Shown here: one piece after another, positions 1-8,497 of the stretch | Position numbering within the stretch: the stretch's first letter is position 1 | Layout of the letters: each line of letters begins with the position of its first letter | Assembly: GCA_019187225.1 (NCBI GenBank) | Contig: JABAQQ010000019.1 | Location: 62,001-126,000 of the forward strand | From: Saprospiraceae bacterium | GTDB lineage: Bacteria; Bacteroidota; Bacteroidia; Chitinophagales; Saprospiraceae | DNA length: 64,000 nucleotides | Direction of reading: 5' to 3' | The notes under the pieces: generated by a model | Database searches by the model: none | Told to the model about the DNA's origin: nothing | Seen by the model: only the letters and a program-made list of their open reading frames with translations | Made by a program: the position numbers and the translations under genes

Positions 1-1298
1 AGCCATTTTTCAGCCTGGTCGTCGTTGCGGCTGTTGAGCAGCAGCACATAGACGCTGCGCTGCGAGAGGAAAAACTGATGGGTGGCGTGCATCACCTCCT
101 GCCCGCCGAAGTCCCAGAGGTGGGCAGTGACGCTGTCGCCGTCGTCCATCGCGAAAGGCGCCTTGCGGATGCGGATGCCGTGCGTCTGGCTTTCCTTGCT
201 GTCGAAGTCCTCGTCGAGCAGACGCTTCACGAGTGAGGTTTTGCCCGCCGAGGCTTCGCCGAGAAAGATGACCTTGACTTCGTTGAGTTTGCGACCATCT
301 TCGCCGAGTTCTTCGAAGTAGTCGCGGACGGCTTGGGGGGATTCCTGGGCGACTTCGACGGGGGGGATGATGAGGGGGCAGTCTTCGACTAATATTTCAT
401 TACCGCCACTTTCCCAATATACATTTCTACCCTTTTTTATTAATGGTAAAACTGGAGAGAGGTCAGAGACCTCTGTTTGTGAGCAGACAAGTAGTTCTAA
501 ATTTGTAAATTTGGAGAGTGATGTCAAATGAAAGATTTGATTTCCAGCACATGCAAATCTTCTTAAGTCAATTATAGCTTCTACAGGTGATAAATCCGTT
601 ATATTGGTGTTTGCGCAAAAAAGCGTCTTTAAATTTTTCAAATTTGAAATCGTTGATAAATCACTAACGCGGGTACGTGAACAATTAAGGTATTTTAATT
701 TTACTAAACCAGAAAGTGGGGATAAATCATTGACTTCCGTAAATCTGAAATCAAGGCTTGTTAAATTATTAAGATTGCGTAGGGCTGACAATTCAATTAC
801 CTTGGTTGAAGAACAGTCGATCTCTCGCAATTTTTTTAGTTTCAAAAGAGGCGATAAATCGGAAACAAGAGTTGATGAACAATCAAGTTTTATGAGATTG
901 TTTAAATTGGCAATGGGCAGCAAATCTATAACTCTTGTACATGAGCAATCAAGTTGCTGTAGATTTTTCAAGTCAGCTAATGGAGACAAATTAGAAAGGT
1001 CGAATTGGCTTTCCCAGCTCCCTCTTATTGAGAGTTTTTTCAAGTTTTTCAAATAAACGAATGACTCCGACAAACGAGATATGTTATTAGGTTGACCAAA
1101 ATTTTGAGATTTTTGACGTGCCTTTTTATCATCCCTCCACTCGTTTGCTAATATCAGCTCCTCCACCCACACGCATTCCCCAATCTCCTCCGGCACTTCG
1201 GTCATGCCGCAGTTTCCGAGGTCGAGGAAGCGGGCGTCTTCCCCCCGGCAGTGTTTTTCTATGTTTTCGCGGATGAGTTTGAGGGCGAGTTCGGACAT
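1..1298 (-). CDS. ROCO-family protein (LRR-Roc GTPase), 5' part only
   Basis: The minus strand is open from an ATG at 1298 to the window edge (432 codons), so the C-terminus is missing. Residues 1-50 form a family header starting MSELALKLIRENIEKH. About eight leucine-rich repeats of roughly 22 residues follow (residues 75-300; motifs such as NLKNLKTLFCANTNITDL). After a linker comes a Ras-like Roc GTPase domain: P-loop GEASAGKTS near residue 344 and switch II LWDFGGQEVMH near residue 397. In ROCO proteins Roc is followed by a COR dimerisation domain, which would lie beyond the window. Function in bacteria is mostly unknown; a GTP-dependent scaffold or signalling role is the family expectation. 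The 5' end is duplicated upstream (1389-1499). Confidence 0.9.
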   Translation of the reverse strand, partial: MSELALKLIRENIEKHCRGEDARFLDLGNCGMTEVPEEIGECVWVEELILANEWRDDKKARQKSQNFGQPNNISRLSESFVYLKNLKKLSIRGSWESQFDLSNLSPLADLKNLQQLDCSCTRVIDLLPIANLNNLIKLDCSSTLVSDLSPLLKLKKLREIDCSSTKVIELSALRNLNNLTSLDFRFTEVNDLSPLSGLVKLKYLNCSRTRVSDLSTISNLKNLKTLFCANTNITDLSPVEAIIDLRRFACAGNQIFHLTSLSKFTNLELLVCSQTEVSDLSPVLPLIKKGRNVYWESGGNEILVEDCPLIIPPVEVAQESPQAVRDYFEELGEDGRKLNEVKVIFLGEASAGKTSLVKRLLDEDFDSKESQTHGIRIRKAPFAMDDGDSVTAHLWDFGGQEVMHATHQFFLSQRSVYVLLLNSRNDDQAEKW

Positions 1299-1388
1299 GG
1301 CTGAATCAGGATGTGAAAAGGATAAGAAGGATATGCAAAAATGGCGCGAATCCTTGAAAGTCCTCCAAAAAATCAAGCGAATCCTAAT

Positions 1389-1499
1389 TCAAACTTCTTC
1401 GGTCATGCCGCAGTTTCCGAGGTCGAGGAAGCGGGCGTCTTCTCCCCGGCGGTGTTTTTCTATGTTTTCGCGGATGAGTTGGAGGGCGAGTTCGGACAT
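1389..1499 (-). pseudogene. Truncated duplicate of the ROCO gene 5' end
   Basis: A 36-codon ORF starting MSELALQLIRENIEKH copies the first 33 codons of the ROCO gene with a few substitutions. It diverges at MTEEV and stops at TGA 1391-1389. It carries the header only, without LRR or GTPase, so it is best read as the stump of a second LRR/ROCO paralogue lost by recombination. It sits 90 nt upstream of the intact start and could still be translated. Confidence 0.75.
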
Positions 1500-1555
1500 T
1501 TCTTTCAGTTATAAGTTAGGAGAGATAAGTGATGAACAGCGGCGATGATTTTTGA

Positions 1556-1957
1556 CTACAAAATCTGCTCGAACTCGGTTATCGTCAGAATGCGGGTCTT
1601 TTCGAAGGCGCGGAGAGCAAGCAAATCATTGTCGCCGGTGAGAAGGTACTCGGCTTGACCGTCCAGACAAATAGCGAACAGGAAGTCGTCGTCAGGGTCG
1701 CGGCAGACTTGCACTTGACTCTTCGTTTCTATGAATGTGAGCCTGTCGTGTAAAATTTGTAAAAAATCAGCAATTTGGGCAGGAGAAAGCAGGTGCGCGA
1801 ACTTAGGGCGGGCGCATACTTCCTCTAATTCAGCCATCAATTCGGCATCTGCCAGAATGTCCAATCGGTCGTCTGCGATAATGCGCTCGATTCGGTTGCG
1901 CATGGAAGCGCTGATAAGTGCCGCCACCCAGAGATTAGTGTCGAGCAAAATGCGCAT
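1556..1957 (-). CDS. PIN-domain toxin (COG1569-like)
   Basis: 133 aa, a single PIN domain, a Mg2+-dependent RNase fold. The N-terminal LLDTNLW holds the first acidic residue; ELEEV near residue 45, DPDDD near residue 88 and GDNDLL near residue 108 supply the remaining acidic positions. Length and motif order fit the family annotated as toxin component, PIN family, of type II toxin-antitoxin systems. The start lies 6 nt after the stop of the upstream antitoxin gene, a typical two-gene operon. Related to the toxin at 52166-52579 and to the remnant near 53300. The target RNA cannot be told from sequence. Confidence 0.88.
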   Translation of the reverse strand: MRILLDTNLWVAALISASMRNRIERIIADDRLDILADAELMAELEEVCARPKFAHLLSPAQIADFLQILHDRLTFIETKSQVQVCRDPDDDFLFAICLDGQAEYLLTGDNDLLALRAFEKTRILTITEFEQIL

Positions 1958-1963
1958 GGGGAA

Positions 1964-2188
1964 TCATTTGGGGTTTTGATGACGTTGTTTGCGCGCGGCT
2001 TTGACTTCGGCCACAATTTCTTCCATGCTGATTTCGGGCGCGTCGGGGAGTTGTTGGGAAAGCATGCGCCATTTTTCGGTCGTCGCCGCCGCTTTCAGCC
2101 GTTCGGCTATGCGGATTTTCTCGTCGGCGGACAGTTGAAGGAGCGCGTTGAGCAGTTGGTCAGATGATATTTCAAGTGTCAAGCCCAT
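1964..2188 (-). CDS. Antitoxin partner of the PIN toxin
   Basis: 74 aa from the ATG at 2188 (MGLTLEISSDQLLNAL). The frame is open to an ATG at 2233, but a good -7 box (TAATTTTG, 2221-2228) overlaps those first codons, so the transcript would begin downstream and 2188 is preferred. The protein is short, charged and helical (LSADEKIRIAERLKAA), with a basic C-terminus (KAARKQRHQNPK). This is the build of small antitoxins that bind DNA or cap the toxin. The family was not recognised; the role rests on position upstream of, and coupling to, the PIN gene. Confidence 0.75.
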   Translation of the reverse strand: MGLTLEISSDQLLNALLQLSADEKIRIAERLKAAATTEKWRMLSQQLPDAPEISMEEIVAEVKAARKQRHQNPK

Positions 2189-2220
2189 GTTCGTTCGAGC
2201 GGGTTGGTAAAATTTCCTGA

Positions 2221-2253
2221 CAAAATTACTCATTTCAACTCATTTTTCAAAAC
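2221..2253 (-). promoter_or_regulatory. Promoter of the PIN toxin-antitoxin operon
   Basis: On the minus strand GTTTTG (2253-2248) is followed by 19 nt and then TAATTTTG (2228-2221). This matches the Bacteroidota consensus TTTG-N17-23-TAnnTTTG. The predicted RNA start is about 25 nt before the ATG at 2188. Confidence 0.7.
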
Positions 2254-2594
2254 CGCCCATCTTCCTCCGCCGGTGCCTTTCTATGTTTTCGCGGCAGGAG
2301 TCCTGGCATCGGTTTGTCAATCCTGAAACCATGAAGAAAATCGTCAGATTTCATTGGGAATGGAAACTATTCACCTTTCAGTTATTTATGGGACGTCTCG
2401 TCCGCGCAGTTTTTCTTTGCCTGACATTGTTTGTGTTTGGAAAAATCAGGCACCCCCGGTTCAGTATCCGGCTTGTCAACAAATCGCTAATGTTCTTCTC
2501 CAAAGAGCAGCTTCCCCTATTTTTGCCCTCCGTTTTTGTACGGCGGAAATCATTTCCGCCTCCATTTTGAACCCACAGCAATTTTTCAAAAACG
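2234..2594. other. Intergenic stretch with a third ROCO 5'-end relic
   Basis: No convincing gene. At 2261-2294 (minus sense) lies a short degenerate match to the header codons RENIEKH of the ROCO gene, a third, much decayed copy. A TATTTTTG at 2518-2525 (plus) could be the -7 box of the gene starting at 2595, but no clear -33 element is seen. Confidence 0.5.
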
Positions 2595-4034
2595 ATGAGG
2601 CATTTAAAACTTACCCTTGTTCTTCTGTTCTTCACTTCCGCTTTCTCATCCCTGGCGCAAGACGCTTCGCTCCCGCCGATGGGCGGCGACAGCGTGTACA
2701 TCGAAGTCCAGATCGAAGGCATTCCCGCCGGAAAAACGCGTATGATCGGCGTCTACGGCGACCGCAACTACATCGCCGACTCGGCGGTGGTGGACGCGAG
2801 CGGACGCTTTATCCTCCGTCGCAAAAACCTGTTGCCTTCCGGTTTTTATACTTTCCTGCTGCCGGGCGGCAACAAGAATTTTTCCATTCTGATTGATAAA
2901 GACCAGCGTTTTTACCTGCGCGCCAACGCCTCCGATATCGGCAGCACCATGCAGGTGATGGGCTCGGTCAATACGGCCTTGTTTTATGAAAACTACCGTT
3001 TCCAGGCCAAACAGGACCCCGAACTGAACCAGTTGGCCGAACAAATGCGCGGCAAACCGGAATCGTCGCCCGAATTTCAGAAAGCGAAGGAGCGGCAGAC
3101 GCAGATCCTCGAAGAGCGCAAGGCGCACTTAGACGCGATTTACAAACAAAACCCCGACGCGTTTTTTACCAAATTCAAAATGGCGGGCCAAAACCCCGAC
3201 CTCACCTACCCGCGCAAAGCCAACGGCGACCTCGATACCCTGCGTCAACTCATGCACTACCGCGGCCATTTCTGGGACAATGTGGATTTCAGCGACACGC
3301 GCCTGCTCTACACGCCCGTCATCGGCAACAAACTCCGCCGCTACATCAAGGAAATGACGCCGCAGAACCGCGACTCCATCATCCCGGTGGCTGATGCCTT
3401 CATCCGCCGGGTGATGCCCTACAAACCTTATTTTCAGTTTGTCAGCAACTGGATCGCCCTGCAATACGAAAACACCAAAACGACCGTGATGGACGGCGAA
3501 GCGGTATATGTGCACGTCATCAAAAACTTTTTCAAACCCGAACTCGCCTTCTGGGACAAACCGGAAAACTTAGAAAAACTGCAAAAACACGCCTGGGAAA
3601 TGGAAGCCAGCCTGATGTGGAAAAAAGGCCCCGACGTGCGGGCGAAAGAGGTGCTTGCCGGCGTCGAAAAAAGTATTTATGAACTCACGTCGCCCATCGT
3701 GGTGGTGTTCATGTTCAGCCCCGACTGCGAACACTGTCAGAAAGACGCGCCGAAGATCCAGGAGATCGCCCGCAACTGGAAAAGCCGCGGCGTCGAGTTT
3801 TTCGGCATCGGCGTCAACACGACACTGGAAGAACTGAAACCCTTCGTTCAGAAACACGGCTTCCAGTTTCCCGTGGTGTTCGATCCCACCAACCGCGCCA
3901 TTTATGCCAAATACTTCGTGGACATCACACCCGAACTCTACATCCTCGACCAGAACCGCACCATAGTGGCTAAAAACCTGCACGCCGAACAATTAGAAGA
4001 GGTGTTTCAGCGGGAGTTGAAGAAGAGGAAATAA
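2595..4034 (+). CDS. Exported thioredoxin-like protein (TlpA/ResA type, DUF4369-like N-terminus)
   Basis: 479 aa. Signal peptide at residues 1-22 (LTLVLLFFTSAFSSLAQ, cleavage after AQ), so periplasmic. Residues 27-140 resemble the beta-rich DUF4369 region that precedes many Bacteroidota thioredoxins. A helical middle (residues 150-340) resembles DUF5106. A thioredoxin/AhpC-TSA domain fills residues 355-479 with FSPDCEHCQKDAP, a CEHC redox motif, and later a cis-Pro-like DITPEL. Family members reduce or isomerise disulfides in the cell envelope; the substrate is not known. It stands alone and ends 8 nt before the convergent amidohydrolase. Confidence 0.88.
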   Translation: MRHLKLTLVLLFFTSAFSSLAQDASLPPMGGDSVYIEVQIEGIPAGKTRMIGVYGDRNYIADSAVVDASGRFILRRKNLLPSGFYTFLLPGGNKNFSILIDKDQRFYLRANASDIGSTMQVMGSVNTALFYENYRFQAKQDPELNQLAEQMRGKPESSPEFQKAKERQTQILEERKAHLDAIYKQNPDAFFTKFKMAGQNPDLTYPRKANGDLDTLRQLMHYRGHFWDNVDFSDTRLLYTPVIGNKLRRYIKEMTPQNRDSIIPVADAFIRRVMPYKPYFQFVSNWIALQYENTKTTVMDGEAVYVHVIKNFFKPELAFWDKPENLEKLQKHAWEMEASLMWKKGPDVRAKEVLAGVEKSIYELTSPIVVVFMFSPDCEHCQKDAPKIQEIARNWKSRGVEFFGIGVNTTLEELKPFVQKHGFQFPVVFDPTNRAIYAKYFVDITPELYILDQNRTIVAKNLHAEQLEEVFQRELKKRK

Positions 4035-4042
4035 TCCGCAAT

Positions 4043-5320
4043 CTACTTCACCGTCCTTCCGTCTTTCATCACGAATGCCACCTGCAGCATTGCCCGGATG
4101 TCGTCGAGCGGATTACCATCCACTGCCACGATGTCGGCCAGTTTGCCGGGTTCGAGCGTGCCGATTTTGTCCTGCATGCGCAGGAGGGTAGCGGCGTCGA
4201 GCGTCGCGGCGCGGAGGATGTCGGCGTTTTTCATGCCGGCTTCGGCCATATATACGAATTCGAGGTTGTTCTTGCCATGCGGGTAAACGCCGGCGTCGGT
4301 GCCGAAAGCGATTTTCACGCCTTTTTTATAGGCTTTGCCGAGCGTTTCCTGTATCTGCGAGCCGATGTTCAACGCCTTTACGCGCACGACTTCCGGGAAA
4401 AATCCTTTGGAGAGCCGCGCGCTGTCGCTCACGGCTTTACCGGCCGTGACGGTGGGCACATACCAGGTACCGTGCCCGATCATGGCATCCATCGTGGCTT
4501 CGCTCATAAAGGTGCCGTGTTCGATGCTGACCACGCCGGCTTCCACGGCGCGGCGCATGCCTTCGTCGCCGTGCGCGTGCGCTGCCACGTCGAGGCCCAG
4601 GTCGCGGGCAGTTTTGACGATGGTAACGAGTTCATCTTCAGCGTAGTGCGGCAGCCTGCCGTCGCGGGCGAGTGACAGCACGCCGCCGGTGGCGCACACT
4701 TTGATGCAATCGGCGCCGCGTTTGACCTGGTTGCGCACGGCGGCGCGGCAGGCGTCGGGGCCATCGGCGATGCCGTCTTCGGCGCCCGGAGGCGGGTCGA
4801 ACAAATCTTCGCGCGCGCCGGTGGTGGCGTCGCCATGGCCGCCGGTAATGCTGAGCGTTTTGCCGGAAGTGACGATGCGCGGGCCTTCGGTAAGTCCGTT
4901 GTTGATGGCATTGCGCAGGGAGATGTTGACGCCGCGGCCTCCCAGGTCGCGCACGGTGGTGAAGCCGACGCTCAAGGTTCGTTTGGCATACAGGGCGGCG
5001 CGGAAAGCGATGTCAGCATCGTTGAAAGTGAAGCGCTCGTTGTAGGAGTTCCGGTTTTGTTCGAACTCGAAGTGCACATGGCAGTCAATCAGCCCGGGCA
5101 ATACGGTTTTGTTTTTTAAATCAATCACTTCCGCACCGGCAGGTGCAGTGGAATAGCCTTTTTCTATGCGTGCGATCTTATTGCCTTCCACCACCAGCGT
5201 GACGGAGTTTTGCGGCTCGCCGTTGATGGGCAACAGGCGGCCGCAATGGAGATAGGTGGTTTGAGCACAGAGAATATTCAGAATAAAGAAACAGGCTGCG
5301 GCAAGAGTATTTTTTTTCAC
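4043..5320 (-). CDS. Secreted metal-dependent amidohydrolase (imidazolonepropionase/Xaa-dipeptidase-like)
   Basis: 425 aa with signal peptide (LAAACFFILNILCAQ). Amidohydrolase superfamily features: HCHVHFE near residue 81 (HxH metal ligands), IKVCATGG near residue 208 (bridging Lys), HAHG near residue 249, EHGTF near residue 269 and FGTDAGV near residue 342 (catalytic Asp). An N-terminal beta-sandwich and C-terminal TLEPGKLADIVAVDGNPL complete the fold. The closest characterised relatives are dipeptidases that hydrolyse Xaa-Arg/Lys or Xaa-Pro dipeptides. The exported location suggests peptide scavenging; the exact substrate is open. A TACATTCG box (5359-5366) lies just upstream. Confidence 0.88.
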   Translation of the reverse strand: MKKNTLAAACFFILNILCAQTTYLHCGRLLPINGEPQNSVTLVVEGNKIARIEKGYSTAPAGAEVIDLKNKTVLPGLIDCHVHFEFEQNRNSYNERFTFNDADIAFRAALYAKRTLSVGFTTVRDLGGRGVNISLRNAINNGLTEGPRIVTSGKTLSITGGHGDATTGAREDLFDPPPGAEDGIADGPDACRAAVRNQVKRGADCIKVCATGGVLSLARDGRLPHYAEDELVTIVKTARDLGLDVAAHAHGDEGMRRAVEAGVVSIEHGTFMSEATMDAMIGHGTWYVPTVTAGKAVSDSARLSKGFFPEVVRVKALNIGSQIQETLGKAYKKGVKIAFGTDAGVYPHGKNNLEFVYMAEAGMKNADILRAATLDAATLLRMQDKIGTLEPGKLADIVAVDGNPLDDIRAMLQVAFVMKDGRTVK

Positions 5321-5358
5321 AAGATCGGGAAATCGCTTGAGGGTGAATTTTGGCGCTG

Positions 5359-5366
5359 CGAATGTA
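5359..5366 (-). promoter_or_regulatory. Candidate -7 box of the amidohydrolase gene
   Basis: The minus strand reads TACATTCG 38 nt before the ATG at 5320. It is the TAnnTTCG variant seen at several genes here. No clear -33 TTG at the ideal distance. Confidence 0.4.
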
Positions 5367-5390
5367 AACGAAGCATCGGATTTTGGCGGA

Positions 5391-6278
5391 TCAATCAGTG
5401 AGCCTCGCTACCATGATCCCCGACTGTCCTTTCTGCGCAGCGAGGTATTGGGTAAGCGTTTGCCTCGAGATCACCACTTTTTTCGCGAGCGATGAAGCGT
5501 TCAGGAGGTGGATGCGGCCGTTTTGCCGGACTGCAAAACCCTGATGCGCGATGTCGAGGTCACGGCGGGAAGAAGTGAGCATGATGAGGTCGCCGTCTTC
5601 GATGAGGTGTTCCATCGCAGCCACTTTCGCTTTGGGAATGAAATACCAGGCATGCGCGTTGATGCGCCGTTCGGATGCCTGGATATCGCGGAGGGTGGCC
5701 GCATCCCGCATCTTGGGATATTTGTCGGGGCGGGCGCTGATGTATCCGATTTTTTTGCGGTAGGGAATACCGCCCATTTCGCGGGTAAGGTCGCGGAGAA
5801 AACCGCTTTTTTCAGCCTGGAGCAGCCATCCGGAAAAGTAGTGGATACGGGAGCCATAGCCGTCCACTGTGCCGCCCCAGTAGCGAAGTTGTTGTAAATT
5901 AGACAGGTATCCCTGGAAATCTCCTTCGTTGGCCAGAGCGATGGCAAGACTGTTTTCCACCAAAGTCCAGCAATCGAGCTGGCGCAGGTTGACCACTAAT
6001 TGTTCTTCTGCATTCATGTCGAGCGTGCCGGCGACGTAGGACGTGCCGAGGAAAGATCTGGCGATTGCAAGTGTCTTTCCGCCGAGGTCGGTTTCAGGCG
6101 TGACTGTTTTTTGTTTTTCCGAAAAAAGAAAAGAGTCGCGGTCGGAATAAGCGACCTTTCGAAGCGGATTTTCCGCCGCCGGGTCGTTGTCGAAAAGCGG
6201 GATATCGGGAAGGTGAAATCCCTGGATTGGGAAGATCAACAACCAAAACCCTAAAAGCCGTGTTATTAAAAATTTCAT
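5391..6278 (-). CDS. DUF1460 family exported protein (amidase-like NlpC/P60 relative)
   Basis: 295 aa from ATG 6278. The frame opens at 6311, but MKFLITRLLGFWLLIFPIQG makes a proper signal peptide, so the inner Met is chosen. The core holds FLGTSYVAGTLD and QLDCWTLVENSLAIAL, the hallmark of DUF1460 (PF07313) with the putative catalytic Cys in LDCWT; a His in LDIAHQGF near the C-terminal third fits a Cys-His pair. Structures of the family resemble N-acetylmuramoyl-L-alanine amidases or NlpC/P60 peptidases, so turnover of peptidoglycan fragments in the periplasm is likely but unproven. Confidence 0.85.
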   Translation of the reverse strand: MKFLITRLLGFWLLIFPIQGFHLPDIPLFDNDPAAENPLRKVAYSDRDSFLFSEKQKTVTPETDLGGKTLAIARSFLGTSYVAGTLDMNAEEQLVVNLRQLDCWTLVENSLAIALANEGDFQGYLSNLQQLRYWGGTVDGYGSRIHYFSGWLLQAEKSGFLRDLTREMGGIPYRKKIGYISARPDKYPKMRDAATLRDIQASERRINAHAWYFIPKAKVAAMEHLIEDGDLIMLTSSRRDLDIAHQGFAVRQNGRIHLLNASSLAKKVVISRQTLTQYLAAQKGQSGIMVARLTD

Positions 6279-6515
6279 AGGCGTTGCTTTTGCTGTCACA
6301 AACTTAATCACTCTTGCACCTTTTTAGTGTCGTTTTCCTTACATTTCAGTCTTAAAAACATTCCGGTTCGGTGAAGATTTTTTTGGAAGAAAAAAAAATA
6401 CGCCAATATTTGTGCCGTCAGCCCCTGTGCTGCGTCCTATTGACAAACATCGCTGTCTAAACATTTAATCCGGACAAACACGCATCAACAAACAAAATCC
6501 TGTGTCCACTGTATC

Positions 6516-7178
6516 ATGACTGCCAAATCTTTAATCGCGCTCGACATTCCGTCGTTATCGGTTGAACAGACCGGTCGCGATGCGTTTCACCTCCTCAGCG
6601 ATTTCCACGTGAAACACCTCCCTGTGGTGGACAACGGGCAATTGGTTGGACTTCTCTCTGAAGAGGATATTTTCAACCACAAACTCTACGACCCCATAGG
6701 CTCTTACGATCTGTCCATGCTGCGCCGCTTTGCGGTGCTGGAAAATGAACATATTTTTGAAGTCATACGCGTCATGGGCGACAATCGCCTCACCGTAATA
6801 CCGGTGGTGGATAGAGCAGGCGTTTACCTGGGGCTGATCACACAAAATGATCTGTTGCGTTACTTCGCCAACATGGCGTCTTTTTCCGAACCGGGCGCCG
6901 TAGTGGTGCTCGAGATGGAGCGCCGCGACTACTCCCTCGCCACCATCGCCCGTATCCTGGAAGAAGATGATGTAAAAATCCTCGATGCTTTCATCACTTC
7001 CACGCGCGATGCCGACAACGTGGAGCTGACACTCAAACTCAACCGCACCGATCTGGGGCGCACCATCGCTTCGCTGGAGCGCCACGGTTATGAAGTGAAA
7101 GAGACGTTCAGCGAGACCGAACATTCCGACAGCCTGATGGAGCGGTATGAATCGCTGATGAATTATCTGAATATGTGA
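6516..7178 (+). CDS. CBS-domain pair protein with ACT-like C-terminus (AcuB-like)
   Basis: 220 aa, cytosolic. Two CBS motifs: residues 5-60 (FHVKHLPVVDNGQLVGLLSEEDI) and 75-125 (NRLTVIPVVDRAGVYLGLIT). Residues 135-210 look like an ACT domain (VVVLEMERRDYSLATIARI). CBS pairs bind adenosine nucleotides and ACT domains bind small metabolites, so this is a likely sensor with no catalytic part. Relatives are called AcuB, but no acetoin genes are nearby. A strong terminator follows at 7208-7262. Confidence 0.85.
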   Translation: MTAKSLIALDIPSLSVEQTGRDAFHLLSDFHVKHLPVVDNGQLVGLLSEEDIFNHKLYDPIGSYDLSMLRRFAVLENEHIFEVIRVMGDNRLTVIPVVDRAGVYLGLITQNDLLRYFANMASFSEPGAVVVLEMERRDYSLATIARILEEDDVKILDAFITSTRDADNVELTLKLNRTDLGRTIASLERHGYEVKETFSETEHSDSLMERYESLMNYLNM

Positions 7179-7207
7179 TCGGCTCCGGCTTTTCAGGTTG
7201 AAAAAAC

Positions 7208-7262
7208 AAAGCGCCCTGCTTTCCGCCGCCCAACGGCCACAGAAAGCAGGGCGCTTTATTTT
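7208..7262 (+). terminator. Rho-independent terminator after the CBS-ACT gene
   Basis: A perfect 16-bp stem (7208-7223 with 7242-7257) rich in GC, an 18-nt loop, then ATTTTT. An A-run precedes the stem. Confidence 0.88.
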
Positions 7263-7282
7263 TCCCAGGCTTGCAGGTTTCC

Positions 7283-7290
7283 TATTTTTG
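7283..7290 (+). promoter_or_regulatory. -7 box of the GH16 gene
   Basis: TATTTTTG, a full match to TAnnTTTG, 20 nt before the ATG at 7311 and just after the terminator of the upstream gene. No clear TTG at the usual -33 distance. Confidence 0.5.
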
Positions 7291-7310
7291 GGCCAAAATA
7301 ACTTTTCATC

Positions 7311-8141
7311 ATGCAAAACGCCGGTCCATTCTTTTTGCGCTTTATCCTGATCCTGATGGCGGCAAGCCCGTTACTCCTATGTTGTTGTACCCCGAAAGCC
7401 ACGGAAACACCCGCTCCGCTGCAAACGAAACTGGTCTGGAGCGACGAATTCAATTACAGCGGCCACCCTGATTCGACCAAATGGGCCTACGATATTGGCG
7501 GGCACGGATGGGGCAATCAGGAGCTACAATACTACACCGACCGGCTGGAGAATGCCCGCGTGGAAAACGGCAAACTCGTCATCGAAGCCCGCAAAGAAAA
7601 TTTTGGCGGCAATCAATACACCTCCTGCCGCCTCGTCACACGGGGAAAAGCCGAGTGGCGATATGGCCGGTTCGAGGTGCGGGCCAAACTTCCGCAAGGC
7701 CTGGGCACCTGGCCTGCCATCTGGATGCTCGCGGCCAAACAACACTACGGCGACCAATACTGGCCGCACAACGGAGAAATTGACATCATGGAACACGTGG
7801 GGTTCGATCCCGGCGTGGTGCACGCCTCCGTTCACACCAAAGCTTTTTATCACAGCATTGGCACACAAAAAACGGCCAAAATACCGGTGCCAACGGCCAT
7901 CGCTGATTTTCACACTTACCGGGTAGACTGGTCAACCGACACAATCCGGGTTTTTGTGGACGACCAGCCGTATTTTAGCTTCGCCAACGACGGACAAGGT
8001 TGGGAACACTGGCCTTTCGATCAGCCGTTTTACCTGCTGCTCAACATCGCCTTCGGCGGCGCTTGGGGCGCCGCACAGGGAGTGGACCCTGGTGTGCTGC
8101 CGCAGCGGATGGAAGTGGATTGGGTGAGGGTTTATCAGTAG
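7311..8141 (+). CDS. GH16 family beta-glucanase (laminarinase-like) lipoprotein
   Basis: 276 aa. Signal peptide ending in a lipobox (SPLLLCCC), so probably lipid-anchored at the cell surface or periplasm. A single GH16 jelly-roll domain follows: LVWSDEFNYSG near residue 43, GRFEVRAKLP near residue 123, and the catalytic GEIDIMEHVG near residue 155 (nucleophile Glu, Asp, acid/base Glu in the ExDxxE form). GH16 members of this build cleave beta-1,3- or mixed-linked glucans. No SusC/SusD pair or other glycosidase is adjacent. The gene ends in a short tandem repeat at its stop codon. Confidence 0.93.
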   Translation: MQNAGPFFLRFILILMAASPLLLCCCTPKATETPAPLQTKLVWSDEFNYSGHPDSTKWAYDIGGHGWGNQELQYYTDRLENARVENGKLVIEARKENFGGNQYTSCRLVTRGKAEWRYGRFEVRAKLPQGLGTWPAIWMLAAKQHYGDQYWPHNGEIDIMEHVGFDPGVVHASVHTKAFYHSIGTQKTAKIPVPTAIADFHTYRVDWSTDTIRVFVDDQPYFSFANDGQGWEHWPFDQPFYLLLNIAFGGAWGAAQGVDPGVLPQRMEVDWVRVYQ

Positions 8142-8211
8142 GCAGTGGCAGTGGGCAGTGGCAGTGGGCAGTGGCAGTGGCAGTGGCAGTAGCAGTAGCA
8201 GTGGCAGTGGG
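8141..8211. repeat. GGCAGT/GGCAGTG tandem repeat
   Basis: About eleven units alternating between the hexamer GGCAGT and the heptamer GGCAGTG, with two AGCAGT variants, starting on the last base of the GH16 stop codon. Likely length-variable. Belongs with the heptamer arrays found elsewhere in the window. Confidence 0.85.
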
Positions 8212-8403
8212 AGAATGTTCAATAAAGGTTTCATTCCGCTTGCACAAACACGGCATGACCGACCGCGAAGCGGTCAAATTTGATTAGCCCCGTGTGAAAC
8301 GCGGGGCCAATGGACAAAAGGAGTTTTTGCAACTGCGGAGCAGTTGAACATCGTTTCAAATAATTGATATTCAATCGCATAAGTACATGGATAATGGATT
8401 TTT

Positions 8404-8463
8404 GACATTGGACATTTGACCAAATGATTGGTTGTCAGGGTCAAACGTCCAATGTCCAATGTC
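8404..8463. repeat. Inverted repeat built of ATTGGAC/GTCCAAT heptamers
   Basis: Arms 8404-8421 and 8439-8456 are complementary with one mismatch around a 17-nt loop, and both consist of GTCCAAT-type 7-mers. It lies in the 355-nt gap between the GH16 and hydrolase genes, which holds no gene. Confidence 0.7.
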
Positions 8464-8497
8464 GATTTGTTTTGTCCGCTTCTTATATCAAAATGAT

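Noticed and set aside
2354-2896. 180-codon plus ORF overlapping the thioredoxin-like gene
   Set aside because: The overlapping part is out-of-frame thioredoxin gene; no start signal or family likeness.
8141-8211. CRISPR array
   Set aside because: Units of 6-7 nt without spacers; no cas genes anywhere in the window.
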